Shown piece after piece: positions 1 to 7,659 of a DNA stretch of 39,877 nucleotides; within the stretch, counting starts at the first letter, position 1; each line of letters begins with the position of its first letter. The notes under the pieces were generated by a model that was given only the letters and a program-made list of their open reading frames with translations, was not told the origin of the DNA and searched no databases. The position numbers and the translations under genes were made by a program. The stretch comes from Clostridium sp. (GTDB taxonomy: Bacteria > Bacillota > Clostridia > Lachnospirales > Lachnospiraceae): assembly GCA_021770825.1 (NCBI GenBank), contig JAETQD010000022.1, positions 1 to 39,877 of the forward strand, read 5' to 3'.

Positions 1-84
1 TTCTAGGCAGTGTCGTCTTATCGTCATCCCGGGCAAGAGTTTATCTAACATATGTTCGATGAACTCTTGTTCTTTTTTCTCCAT
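1..84 (-). CDS. Partial gene of unknown function, N-terminal 28 codons
   Basis: An ATG at 84 opens a frame that runs without a stop off the left edge of the window. The visible N-terminus is MEKKEQEFIEHMLDKLL followed by a short basic stretch. It lies just beyond the terminator of the degV-family gene on the same strand. A weak GGAAAT element lies about 13 bases upstream of the ATG. No family can be named from 28 residues. It could be a chance frame, since no promoter is evident in the short gap. Confidence 0.4.
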   Translation of the reverse strand, partial: MEKKEQEFIEHMLDKLLPGMTIRRHCLE

Positions 85-110
85 TCCAAAATCGCAATTT
101 CCTATAAATT

Positions 111-140
111 AAAAAAAGAGTGTGCCGGAACACACTCTTT
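111..140 (-). terminator. Rho-independent terminator of the DegV-family gene
   Basis: Arms of 10 bp (AAAGAGTGTG at 115-124 and its complement at 131-140) enclose a six-base loop. Read on the minus strand the stem is followed by a run of seven T. It sits 26 bases after the stop of the DegV-family gene. Confidence 0.85.
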
Positions 141-165
141 TACGATGCCTTACACAGGCTTACGT

Positions 166-999
166 TTATCTCTTTATGTACTGAATGGCTACACATTTGG
201 GACCGCCCTGGGCCACAAACACCGGACTCAGCTCCAAAAGCCGTATCTCCAGCCCCGAAAAGGCCTCTTCAAACTGCTTTTTAATGGCTTTTGCATCCTC
301 TAAGGCATCGGCATGGGAAATATAGAGAACATGCTCTGCGCCCAGCTTTTTCTCCTTCAGATACTCAATTACTCCCTTTACTGACGCCGACATGGTCCGC
401 TTCACCAGGAATTTATCCAGACGTGTCCCATCCTCTGTAAGCTTCATCACCGGCTTTAGTTTAAGCACGGTGCCCAGGGCAGCAGCCATCGGGGTCAGCC
501 GTCCGCCCCGCTTAAGGAAAGAAAAGTCCTGGGGAATCAAAAAGGATTCGGTTTCTTTTGCGGCCTGCTCCAGCCACTCCAAAATCTCTTTTGCGGTTTT
601 CCCTTCGCTTTTCATCTTCTGGGCCTGCTCCACCATGTACCGGTGGGGTCCGCAGAGGGTGCGGCTGTTGTATACCGTAATCCTTTCGCTGTCCTTTACC
701 ATTTTACTGGCGCTCACAGCGCTCTGGTAGGTGCCGGAAATCCCGTCCGCCATGGAAATATTAATAATATCCTGTCCGGCATGGGCCTCGTAGGCCTCCA
801 CCACAGCCCCGATTGCCGGCTGGGAAGAGCTTGGAATCTGCCCTTCTCTAATTCTCCTGTAATAATCGTCCATGTCCATCTGCAAATCCAATCCCTCAAG
901 GTCTCCGATATGAACGCATAAGGGCACTGCCTCAAATCCGGCTTTTCTTGCCTCTTCCTCCGTATAGAGGGTGGAAGAATCTGTTATAATCTGAATCAT
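166..999 (-). CDS. DegV family fatty-acid-binding protein
   Basis: This 277-residue protein has the normal DegV length and begins with the family signature IITDSSTLYTEEEA. Other conserved stretches are the region around residues 80-92 (ISMADGISGTYQSA), SFLKRGGRL near residue 160 and the C-terminal VFVAQGGP. DegV proteins bind a fatty acid between two domains, and related FakB proteins hand it to the kinase FakA for use in phospholipids. No kinase partner lies in this window, so the physiological role here is open. The gene is monocistronic: it has its own terminator downstream and diverges from the WYL regulator across a 216-bp gap. Confidence 0.9.
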   Translation of the reverse strand: MIQIITDSSTLYTEEEARKAGFEAVPLCVHIGDLEGLDLQMDMDDYYRRIREGQIPSSSQPAIGAVVEAYEAHAGQDIINISMADGISGTYQSAVSASKMVKDSERITVYNSRTLCGPHRYMVEQAQKMKSEGKTAKEILEWLEQAAKETESFLIPQDFSFLKRGGRLTPMAAALGTVLKLKPVMKLTEDGTRLDKFLVKRTMSASVKGVIEYLKEKKLGAEHVLYISHADALEDAKAIKKQFEEAFSGLEIRLLELSPVFVAQGGPKCVAIQYIKR

Positions 1000-1138
1000 A
1001 CTTACGTCCCCATCTCTACATTAAATAGTTTTAATTACTACTTATTACAGTTTGCACTACTTGTAAGGATTCGTCAAGTCTTTTTCGACAAAAATTCTCA
1101 TTTCTTTACGGCTTTTTAACACAAAACACAGGGAGCCA

Positions 1139-1167
1139 TTGATTTTTTCCTCCTGTTTCTTTACAAT
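1139..1167 (+). promoter_or_regulatory. Sigma-A promoter of the WYL regulator gene
   Basis: TTGATT (1139-1144) and TACAAT (1162-1167) are separated by exactly 17 bp, and the start codon follows 48 bases later with AGGAAAGG as the ribosome site. Confidence 0.7.
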
Positions 1168-1215
1168 GAAACAAAGAATTTCATCGTACAAACCGATGGT
1201 TCAGGAAAGGGCCCT

Positions 1216-2157
1216 ATGAAAAACAGCCGATTATTTCAGATTCTCTATCTTCTCATGGAACGGCAGGATGTGACTGCCGCCTGGCTTTCCGAAAAGCTTG
1301 AGGTTTCCCAGCGGACCATTTACCGGGACATTGATGCCCTGTCTGCTGCCGGAATCCCCATATACTGCCAGAAGGGAAAGGGCGGTGGGATCCGTCTCAT
1401 GGAGCAGTTCCAGATCAACCGTTCCCTTCTGGATGAAGAGGACCAGAGCCAGCTTCTCACCGCCTTAAAGAGCATGGAAGCCGTCGGGGCTTTCGGAAAC
1501 ACCGAACTTATTTCCAGGCTCTCTGCCCTGTTTAAGCAGGAACCCACAGACTGGCTGGAAATAAGCTTTGACAGTTGGGGAGACCGTCCCGTAGAACAGA
1601 CCTGCTTTAAACAGTGCCGGCAGGCCATCTTTGACCGCCGGCTCCTCTCCTTCACATACAGTAATTCCCAGGGACAGAACGCAGAGCGGATTGTGGAACC
1701 CATCCGCCTGTGCTACAAGGGAGGCAACTGGTATCTTTACGCCTACTGCCGCCAGAAAGAGGATTTCCGTCTGTTCCGGCTGACCCGCATCCAGTCCCTT
1801 TTATGCCTGAAAGAGACTTTTTCTCCAAGAGTCCTTCCCAAGGAGAGCCCGGGACCGGATTCATCGCCCCAAAGTCCTCTCTCCCCGGACCCGAAAAAGG
1901 TTCCCATGATTCCTGTGACCATTTGCTTTTCAAGAGCTGCCTCCTACCAGGTCATGGACTATTTTCTGCCGGAGGAAATTGAATCCGGAGAAGACGGCTT
2001 TATCATTGTAAAAACCGCCTTTCCGCCGGGGCGCTGGATTCTGAACTTTCTTCTCTCCTTCGGAAAAGAGGCCAGAGTGCTTGAACCGGACTGGTTGAAA
2101 AGGCAGCTTCAAAAAGAAGCGGAAAAAATTTTAAAGATGTATCCGTCTCCTTTGTAA
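1216..2157 (+). CDS. WYL-domain transcriptional regulator with N-terminal HTH (YafY/DeoR type)
   Basis: The 313-residue protein starts with a winged helix-turn-helix of the HTH_11 type (about residues 5-60). Its recognition-helix stretch is VSQRTIYRDIDAL at about 30-42, followed by the usual glycine-rich wing. The WYL domain covers about residues 140-210 and contains the GGNWYLYAYCR core. A C-terminal WCX-like extension completes the normal length. WYL regulators are ligand-sensing transcription factors, commonly controlling a small adjacent gene. The next gene, 100 bp downstream on the same strand, carries a palindrome over its promoter and is the obvious candidate target. The effector cannot be read from sequence. 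Confidence 0.9.
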   Translation: MKNSRLFQILYLLMERQDVTAAWLSEKLEVSQRTIYRDIDALSAAGIPIYCQKGKGGGIRLMEQFQINRSLLDEEDQSQLLTALKSMEAVGAFGNTELISRLSALFKQEPTDWLEISFDSWGDRPVEQTCFKQCRQAIFDRRLLSFTYSNSQGQNAERIVEPIRLCYKGGNWYLYAYCRQKEDFRLFRLTRIQSLLCLKETFSPRVLPKESPGPDSSPQSPLSPDPKKVPMIPVTICFSRAASYQVMDYFLPEEIESGEDGFIIVKTAFPPGRWILNFLLSFGKEARVLEPDWLKRQLQKEAEKILKMYPSPL

Positions 2158-2166
2158 ATCTTTCTA

Positions 2167-2204
2167 AAATATGTCATTGGGTGTCATATTTTATGCCGTA
2201 TGAT
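2167..2204 (+). promoter_or_regulatory. Promoter and candidate WYL-regulator operator of the zinc-ribbon gene
   Basis: Arms AAATATGTCA (2167-2176) and TGTCATATTT (2182-2191) form an inverted repeat with 9 of 10 positions paired around TTGGG. The palindrome covers a -35-like TTGGGT (2177-2182), and TATGAT (2199-2204) follows 16 bp later. This placement would let a bound regulator block polymerase. Assignment to the neighbouring WYL protein is inference. Confidence 0.5.
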
Positions 2205-2257
2205 ACAGATATCCGTACGGAACAACCCGGTCACCCAAACATCAAAGGAGAACTATT

Positions 2258-2548
2258 ATGAAACAATACACAGGAAATAAGAGATTCTGCCAGAGCTGCG
2301 GTATGCCCATGGAACAGGCGGAGCAGTTCGGAACCAATGAAGACGGAAGCAAAAACCAGGATTACTGCTGCTACTGCTGCCAGAACGGAGCCTTCACAGC
2401 CCCCGATTTTACCATGGAAGACATGATTCAGTTCAATCTGAAATTCAATGAAGAAAACGGCCATCCCCTCGGTACCGGGGAGCAGGCAAGGCAGATGATG
2501 GAACAGTGGTTCCCTACCTTAAAGCGTTGGAAAAAGCAGCAGCCTTAA
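2258..2548 (+). CDS. Small zinc-ribbon domain protein
   Basis: This 96-residue protein has paired metal-binding cysteines: FCQSCGMPM at residues 11-19 and a cysteine-dense YCCYCCQNG at about 36-45. This is the pattern of the putative zinc-ribbon family PF12674. The rest (DMIQFNLKFNEENGHP and a tryptophan-containing tail) is the family's usual helical C-terminus. Function is unknown for the family. AAAGGAG eight bases upstream sets the start. It follows the WYL regulator and probably is its target. Confidence 0.85.
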   Translation: MKQYTGNKRFCQSCGMPMEQAEQFGTNEDGSKNQDYCCYCCQNGAFTAPDFTMEDMIQFNLKFNEENGHPLGTGEQARQMMEQWFPTLKRWKKQQP

Positions 2549-2597
2549 GGCTGCTTAAAATCAGAAATGGAAACTGCCTGCTGCGGTTTCCATTTCT
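2538..2597. terminator. Paired hairpins between convergent genes, probable bidirectional terminator
   Basis: The first hairpin (2538-2555) pairs AGCAGCC with GGCTGCT around the stop codon of the zinc-ribbon gene. The second (2563-2597) has perfect 12-bp arms, AGAAATGGAAAC and its complement. T-rich but interrupted tails follow on both strands. It sits between the plus-strand zinc-ribbon gene and the minus-strand esterase, so it can serve both. Confidence 0.6.
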
Positions 2598-2599
2598 CT

Positions 2600-3403
2600 C
2601 TAAAATTCGTGGAATACCCATCTTAAAGCATCCGGGAACCGCATCCGCCATTCCCTCTGATTGTGGATTGCATCCTGATAAATGTTGTACTTCAGAATAT
2701 CATCCCCGAGGCCGCCCTTTGCAAAATATCCGCGTACCGTCTCGGCCCCCACAAGGAATTCCTCCTTCGTTGTCATCCGGCCGAATTCATTGGTACCTGT
2801 ATCCAGGTACAGCTTTTTAATATGGGAATAGTCGGCCTCCTTAAGGACCTCCTCCAGTTTGTCCATCCAGATGCACACAGCCGCGCTCATGATAATGGCC
2901 CGGTGGAATACTTCGGGATACTTCACAATGGCGTACACACTGTTTAAGCCTCCTGTGCTGTATCCGCAGATTCCCGTGTGGTCTGCATCCGGCAGAGTGC
3001 GGTAGAGACTGTCGATCTTATTCTTGAGGTCTGCTGTCATCCAGTCCAGATAGGGAACTCCCTTTCCCTCAATATGGGGTTCAAACGTTTTCCCCTCCGG
3101 AACCACAAAATCCTTTGTAAACGGCGAATACTGTGCGGTCCGCACGGCATGGTCCTCGGGGGATTCAATGGCTGCCAGAATCACCTCCGGCAAAAACTTT
3201 CCATAATCCTTATAATACTGCTCAAACCGCAGGCTCTCTGCCCCCCAGAAGGCCTGTTCATCCCGGAATACATCCTGTCCGTCATTGATATAAAGGACCG
3301 GATACCGTTTTTCGCTGTTCTCATAGCCGTCCGGAAGAAATACCCGAACCACCACATCCCGGTCCAGGGTACTGATCCGTTCATTTAATACATCAATTCT
3401 CAT
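2600..3403 (-). CDS. Alpha/beta-hydrolase of the putative esterase family (PF00756)
   Basis: The 267-residue protein has the esterase D / enterobactin esterase-like layout: a YPVLYINDGQDVF strand-turn near residue 35, the nucleophile elbow GYSTGG with Ser149, a likely acid Asp201 in YLDTGTNE, and His247 in AIHNQREW. The ATG at 3403 is chosen because GGAGGAG lies just upstream; a longer frame from 3430 would overlap the preceding gene. It is the last gene of a probable unit with the 2-hydroxycarboxylate transporter and a membrane protein. Substrate is unknown. It resembles the esterase at 6866 in fold but not closely in sequence. Confidence 0.85.
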   Translation of the reverse strand: MRIDVLNERISTLDRDVVVRVFLPDGYENSEKRYPVLYINDGQDVFRDEQAFWGAESLRFEQYYKDYGKFLPEVILAAIESPEDHAVRTAQYSPFTKDFVVPEGKTFEPHIEGKGVPYLDWMTADLKNKIDSLYRTLPDADHTGICGYSTGGLNSVYAIVKYPEVFHRAIIMSAAVCIWMDKLEEVLKEADYSHIKKLYLDTGTNEFGRMTTKEEFLVGAETVRGYFAKGGLGDDILKYNIYQDAIHNQREWRMRFPDALRWVFHEF

Positions 3404-3413
3404 ACGCTCCTCC

Positions 3414-4148
3414 TCACTGCTTAAGCCCAAGCATGCTTACTGCCTCCTCCGTCAGGTACAAATAATTTCCCTCCGGAGTCCTCAAAGAATACAGAATCTC
3501 CTTCCGCAGACTGTCAATTCCATCGTCCATGGCAATTCGCCCGATGCAATCCCCCGACAGCATCTGCTTCAGAAACCGGTTGTAAATATATCCTTCCACA
3601 ATATTCAGATTCTCCCACTGAATTCCTTTTTCTCTGAGAAAATCCTGGTGGTTTTCTTTGCATTTCTCAAGTCGAAGCTTCGCCATATCCATCCGCTCCA
3701 AATCCGGTCTTCCGTCTTTTTTCATGCCGAACAGATACCAGAACTCATTATTGATAGAATAGACGAAGAATTTCTGAAATACAAGCCCTTTTACGGTCAT
3801 CCAGTCTCCCTGGCAGAACACCATGACATCCTCGAATCCCTTCCGGTTCTCCAGATACCCGCAGGCAAAACGCATGGTTTCTGAATTTGGAAATGCCTCC
3901 CTTTGCCAAAGCTTAAATTGCCTCCAAAACCCGTCCTGGTGCTCTTTAAATACCCGGACCCGTTCCTGATTCTGTCTTTTTATGGAATAAAAAATCCAAA
4001 GCAGGAACAGAGTGGAAAAAGCGATCACCAGACCCGACGGCACTGCAAAATACACCAAACAGATCAAAGCCAGAACCAGAAATTTCAGATTATTCTTTTT
4101 TCTGTTTTCCTTTCTGACGGCCTTCAAGCCGGCAATTTTTTCTTCCAT
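3414..4148 (-). CDS. Membrane-anchored protein of unknown function
   Basis: I do not recognise this 244-residue protein. Residues 1-20 are highly basic, and two adjacent hydrophobic segments follow at about 22-40 and 42-56. The remaining 185 residues are soluble, with many aromatic and charged residues. The positive N-terminus predicts that both the tail and the large C-terminal domain face the cytoplasm. GGAGGG precedes the ATG. The gene lies 29 bp after the transporter gene, and its stop lies just upstream of the start of the esterase gene, so the three are probably cotranscribed. Confidence 0.7.
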   Translation of the reverse strand: MEEKIAGLKAVRKENRKKNNLKFLVLALICLVYFAVPSGLVIAFSTLFLLWIFYSIKRQNQERVRVFKEHQDGFWRQFKLWQREAFPNSETMRFACGYLENRKGFEDVMVFCQGDWMTVKGLVFQKFFVYSINNEFWYLFGMKKDGRPDLERMDMAKLRLEKCKENHQDFLREKGIQWENLNIVEGYIYNRFLKQMLSGDCIGRIAMDDGIDSLRKEILYSLRTPEGNYLYLTEEAVSMLGLKQ

Positions 4149-4177
4149 AAAGACTCTGTCCCTCCTTTATCATTCAT

Positions 4178-5479
4178 TTACAGGAATGTACTGAACATAA
4201 AGCTTGCAATAATCAGCATGATCGCACCTCCGATACGGGAGGAGATCTGTGCATAGGACATTAATTCCATACGCTTTGCTGCACCCAGAACCTGGATATC
4301 ACCTGCACCGCCGCCGTTTGCCATGCAGAGTGCAGAAGTGATAACTGCCTCAATCCGGTAAAATTTAAACAGCGGAGCCATCAGCCAGGAACCAATCACA
4401 GCGCCTGTTACAACTGCCACAATGATAACCAGACTCCTCGGATTAAATACCTTCACATAGTCTGTGAGGTTTGTACCGATACCAACGGTCACCATCAGCG
4501 GAAGCGACATGTATTTTACAAAGAACTGCTGCATTCCCTTGGTTCCGGCGCGAACCTCTGCCGGAATGATTCCGCTCATGTTGAGGATTGCAACCATGAT
4601 GATCATGAATGCAAACTGATGGATGGAGAATCCAAGGCCTGCATGGTTGATGATGGAAATTTTAGAGGAATAAAAGCCGCTGAATACGAAGCAGAATAAG
4701 CCGAGGGCCAGACCTGCCGCATAATCTCCCGGTGTAGGTTTGATTTCTTTTTCTTCCACGGTCATGTCCACCGGAACTTTCATAAGCTCGCCATGTCCCG
4801 TAAGCTCCGGCTTTTTATCGCCCAGACGGTTGCAGAGGGCCGCATAAAGCACTGCCACCAGGTTTCCAAGGCTTAAAATCGCAAATGCGCTTGCATACCA
4901 GGACTGGGAATCCTGTCCCGTTGCCTCGCCCCAGATTTTGCTCATGGGGATGGCTCCGGCTCCATTGCCGCCGCCCATGATCGGAAGTGCATAGGTCATG
5001 ATGGCATCCAGAGGACCTACGCCCACCAGAATACCTGCAATGGCTGCCAGGATGAAGGACCCTGCAATGGCTGCCAGGATACAGGGAATGTATCCGCCGA
5101 AGGAGCGCAATAAAAGCTTACGGTTTACGGAAAGCACCGAGCCTGTGATCAGCACCAGAATATACAGGTTCAGAAAGCCTGTGGTGCCGTTGAAGTCATT
5201 TAATGTGGCTATCAGGGTTTCCGGAATCATGTGGAACGTGCTGAAGGCGCCTGCCACCAGGCTGGTAAGCAGCATTCCGCCGCCCAGCCAGTCCTTCCAG
5301 ACCGGAATTCTGTCGCCGACAAAACCAATTGCAGTACCGACAATCGTTGCAAAACAGAGCGCACCGACCATGTTGGATGGAATTGCATCCAGACTTCCCA
5401 TGAGCCATGTTACGATCAAAACAATTACATACATCCAGGCTGGCATGCCGAGGATTCTTGTCTCTTTTAACTTGTCCAT
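4178..5479 (-). CDS. 2-hydroxycarboxylate transporter family protein (citrate/malate:Na+ or H+ symporter type)
   Basis: This 433-residue, highly hydrophobic protein carries both diagnostic reentrant-loop motifs of the 2HCT family (CitS, MaeN, CimH, CitP): GGGNGAGAIPMS in the first half (about residues 165-176) and ANGGGAGDIQVLGAAKRM near the C-terminus, followed by QISSRIGGAIML. Known members move citrate, malate or lactate with Na+ or protons. The start at 5479 follows a strong AGGAGGAAG; the frame extends ten codons further without a better site. A LysR gene lies upstream on the same strand and probably regulates it. The exact substrate cannot be told from sequence; no citrate lyase genes are nearby. 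Confidence 0.9.
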   Translation of the reverse strand: MDKLKETRILGMPAWMYVIVLIVTWLMGSLDAIPSNMVGALCFATIVGTAIGFVGDRIPVWKDWLGGGMLLTSLVAGAFSTFHMIPETLIATLNDFNGTTGFLNLYILVLITGSVLSVNRKLLLRSFGGYIPCILAAIAGSFILAAIAGILVGVGPLDAIMTYALPIMGGGNGAGAIPMSKIWGEATGQDSQSWYASAFAILSLGNLVAVLYAALCNRLGDKKPELTGHGELMKVPVDMTVEEKEIKPTPGDYAAGLALGLFCFVFSGFYSSKISIINHAGLGFSIHQFAFMIIMVAILNMSGIIPAEVRAGTKGMQQFFVKYMSLPLMVTVGIGTNLTDYVKVFNPRSLVIIVAVVTGAVIGSWLMAPLFKFYRIEAVITSALCMANGGGAGDIQVLGAAKRMELMSYAQISSRIGGAIMLIIASFMFSTFL

Positions 5480-5528
5480 ACTTCCTCCTAAAATCATATT
5501 TTTCTGCATATGTTGTGTGTTGTGTTTC

Positions 5529-5542
5529 TTTTACCGGTAAAA
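5529..5542. promoter_or_regulatory. Perfect 14-bp palindrome in the transporter leader
   Basis: TTTTACCGGTAAAA is fully self-complementary. It lies a few bases downstream of the expected transcription start of the promoter at 5554-5582, an ideal position for a repressor operator. Confidence 0.5.
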
Positions 5543-5553
5543 ACTGTACCTTT

Positions 5554-5582
5554 GTTATACAAAATCTCCAATGGTTTTTCAA
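5554..5582 (-). promoter_or_regulatory. Sigma-A promoter of the 2-hydroxycarboxylate transporter
   Basis: On the minus strand TTGAAA (5582-5577) and TATAAC (5559-5554) are separated by 17 bp. The transporter start codon is about 70 bases downstream. Confidence 0.7.
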
Positions 5583-5648
5583 CTGTTCGGCCATTCTGCT
5601 TGCCGGTTTGTGCCATAACGTTTTGGAATTATACAAAATATACAATGG
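5554..5648. repeat. Two direct copies of a 21-bp motif upstream of the transporter, candidate LysR sites
   Basis: The segments 5554-5574 and 5628-5648 match at 18 of 21 positions, sharing TTATACAAAAT then CAATGG. They are offset by 74 bp, close to seven helical turns. The proximal copy covers the -10 element and most of the spacer of the transporter promoter; the distal copy lies upstream. Such phased paired sites are typical of LysR-type activation, and the neighbouring gene is a LysR regulator. Binding is inference. Confidence 0.55.
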
Positions 5649-5660
5649 CCAATTGGCATG

Positions 5661-5698
5661 CAAAAAGGAGCCGATCCCCCTTTTAGGGCATCCGCTCC
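5661..5698 (-). terminator. Terminator of the LysR gene at 5744
   Basis: GGAGC at 5667-5671 pairs with GCTCC at 5694-5698, with an inner GAT/ATC and CCC/GGG stem. Read on the minus strand the stem is followed by TTTTTG. It separates the LysR transcript from the transporter promoter region. Confidence 0.65.
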
Positions 5699-5743
5699 AT
5701 TCTTTTTTTGATTTCTGGCTATTCCAATTTGTTATGGATTTAC

Positions 5744-6664
5744 TTACCGGAACCTCTGTCCCACCATGAAGCGCCACATCTTCTCGGCACCTCTGGACAA
5801 AACTTTGCCCTTCTTTTTGGCAATGATCACATAGCGGTATAAATGTTCCCCCTTAATCGTACAGCATACCACCTTTTTTGCATAGTCCTCATTTTTGATT
5901 GTTGCATGGGGAATCAGGATGGCGCCTCCTCCTCCGCATGCAATGGAATACCTTGTATCCACATAATCTACCCGCAGGGACCGGGACGGCTCAATTCCGC
6001 ATTTTTTTAAAAACGCCTTTTCCGCATAGTACAGGCTGTGACTTTCCGTGGAGAGGATATAGGTAAGATCGGCCCTCCGGAGCTCTTCCGGATCCAGCTC
6101 CAGGGGATTGGAGACGCTGTTGTCCTTCAAATCCTTCCCCTCCATCAGTGCATGGCCTCTCGGAACCGCCAAAACCAGAGGATCCTCCTCCAAAGGCATA
6201 TATTCAATCTTATCGGAAATCACCGGATCCGTGTAGATGGCCAGATCCACCTCTTCCTTTATCAGCGCTTCCTCACAGCGGCAGGCATTCATGTCCAGGT
6301 ATTCCGGCCGCACCTCATGATGCATGTCCAGAAACGCCGCCGTGCGGCTTCCGGCATAGTATCCGCCCCGGCTTGTGGATGCGATGAGCACCTTCTCTAA
6401 GGCCTCCTCCTTCTGCCCCAGACGTTTTGTCAGCTTCGTTTCCAGCTCCTTATATTTCATGGCAAATTCCAGGAAAACTGCCCCATCCTCCGTCAGCAGA
6501 ATCGGGCTTTTGCTGCGGTCAAAAATCTTTACTCCGATCTGGCTCTCCAGCTTGCTGATCTGCTTGGTCAGCGCCGGCTGGGAGATAAACAGTTTTCTTG
6601 CGGCGGCGGAAATACTTCCGCTTTCTGCCACCGTTATCACATAATGAATCACATTTGTATCCAT
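5744..6664 (-). CDS. LysR family transcriptional regulator, probably of the 2HCT transporter unit
   Basis: The 306-residue protein has the standard LysR layout. The winged HTH spans residues 1-60 with AESGSISAAARKLFISQPALTKQISKLE, and is followed by an effector-binding domain of the periplasmic-binding-protein fold to the C-terminus. The ATG at 6664 gives the canonical N-terminus (MDTNVIHYVITVAE) with AGGTG upstream. A longer frame from a TTG at 6724 has a good AGGAGGTG but would overlap the promoter and add a non-LysR head. The gene lies upstream of the 2HCT transporter gene on the same strand, separated by a terminator. The repeated motif around that promoter suggests control of the transporter. 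Confidence 0.9.
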   Translation of the reverse strand: MDTNVIHYVITVAESGSISAAARKLFISQPALTKQISKLESQIGVKIFDRSKSPILLTEDGAVFLEFAMKYKELETKLTKRLGQKEEALEKVLIASTSRGGYYAGSRTAAFLDMHHEVRPEYLDMNACRCEEALIKEEVDLAIYTDPVISDKIEYMPLEEDPLVLAVPRGHALMEGKDLKDNSVSNPLELDPEELRRADLTYILSTESHSLYYAEKAFLKKCGIEPSRSLRVDYVDTRYSIACGGGGAILIPHATIKNEDYAKKVVCCTIKGEHLYRYVIIAKKKGKVLSRGAEKMWRFMVGQRFR

Positions 6665-6695
6665 AGGTTCACCTGCCGCCTTGTTATGATAGTAA

Positions 6696-6724
6696 ATTAT
6701 ATCGTATTTTCTGCCTGAACACAA
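6696..6724 (-). promoter_or_regulatory. Sigma-A promoter of the LysR gene
   Basis: TTGTGT (6724-6719) and TATAAT (6701-6696) on the minus strand have a 17-bp spacer; the start codon is 32 bases further on. Confidence 0.6.
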
Positions 6725-6802
6725 GACTTAGAGCACCTCCTTTGCCGCCTTCCGGCAGGTATTTCTATGCACTGATTTTATGACAAACTCCACCCCGAAA
6801 AC

Positions 6803-6831
6803 TTGATATTTCTTCGCCGCTATGCTATATT
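6803..6831 (+). promoter_or_regulatory. Sigma-A promoter of the esterase/ATP-grasp operon
   Basis: TTGATA (6803-6808) and TATATT (6826-6831) are 17 bp apart, 35 bases upstream of the first esterase start, which has GGAGG. Confidence 0.7.
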
Positions 6832-6865
6832 AAACCAATAAACGCTTTAAATTACGGAGGCATTT

Positions 6866-7630
6866 ATGGTAATTACCTGGGATATTACGATTCCGGAGCT
6901 TACAAAGGACGAGACCAGGAAAGCATATCTCTATCTTCCCGAATCTTATGCTCTCGATGAAACCACCCGTTATCCCGTTCTTTATATGTTCGACGGACAC
7001 AATGTATTTTTCGATTCCCATGCCACTTACGGAAAATCCTGGGGCATGAAGGAATATATGGATCAGACGGAAACCCCGTTAATCATTGCCGCAGTGGAAT
7101 GCAATCACAGCCCCAACAACGGACGCCTGGAGGAGTACTCTCCCTTCAATTTTAAAGACTCTGTTTTTGGCTTCGTGAAAGGCCGCGGCAGAACCACCAT
7201 GGAATGGATGGTTCGCTCCTTTAAAAAAGAAATTGATACCCATTTCCGGACACTTCCGGGCCGGGAATATACCTTTATTGCCGGAAGCTCCATGGGAGGG
7301 CTCATGAGCCTCTATGCCGTGCTGGAATACAACCACATTTTTTCCCGCGCCGCCGCCCTCTCCCCTTCGATTTCCCTGGTACCCGATAAAATCGAGCGGT
7401 TCATCAACCAGTCGAAGCCGGATCCGGATACGGTAATTTATATGGACTATGGTTCTGAGGAAATGGATACCCACCAGGGTATGCCCCAGTGCTTTTCCCG
7501 CGTCACTTCCCTTTTAATCAACAAGCCTGTGATGCTGGAAAGCCGCGTGATTCCCGGAGGAACCCACTGCGAGGCAAGCTGGGAGAACCAGATTCCCTTT
7601 TTCATGAATACTCTATTTTATGAGCTTTAA
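6866..7630 (+). CDS. Alpha/beta-hydrolase, putative esterase family (PF00756), first gene of operon
   Basis: The 254-residue protein shows YPVLYMFDGHNVFFD (residues 36-50), the nucleophile elbow AGSSMGG with Ser142, a probable acid Asp194 in YMDYGSEE, and His234 in GGTHCEASW. This is the arrangement of esterase D and of trilactone siderophore esterases such as Fes/IroE, although the fold alone does not give the substrate. No signal peptide is visible, so it acts in the cytoplasm. It heads a three-gene operon with a second esterase (29 bp downstream) and an ATP-grasp ligase. Confidence 0.9.
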   Translation: MVITWDITIPELTKDETRKAYLYLPESYALDETTRYPVLYMFDGHNVFFDSHATYGKSWGMKEYMDQTETPLIIAAVECNHSPNNGRLEEYSPFNFKDSVFGFVKGRGRTTMEWMVRSFKKEIDTHFRTLPGREYTFIAGSSMGGLMSLYAVLEYNHIFSRAAALSPSISLVPDKIERFINQSKPDPDTVIYMDYGSEEMDTHQGMPQCFSRVTSLLINKPVMLESRVIPGGTHCEASWENQIPFFMNTLFYEL

Positions 7631-7659
7631 ATAAAATCCCACATCAGGAGACAAACACT

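Noticed and set aside
6665-6724. TTG start at 6724 for the LysR gene, supported by a good AGGAGGTG
   Set aside because: The added 20 residues are unlike any LysR head and the TTG is the -35 element of the predicted promoter; the ATG at 6664 gives the canonical N-terminus.
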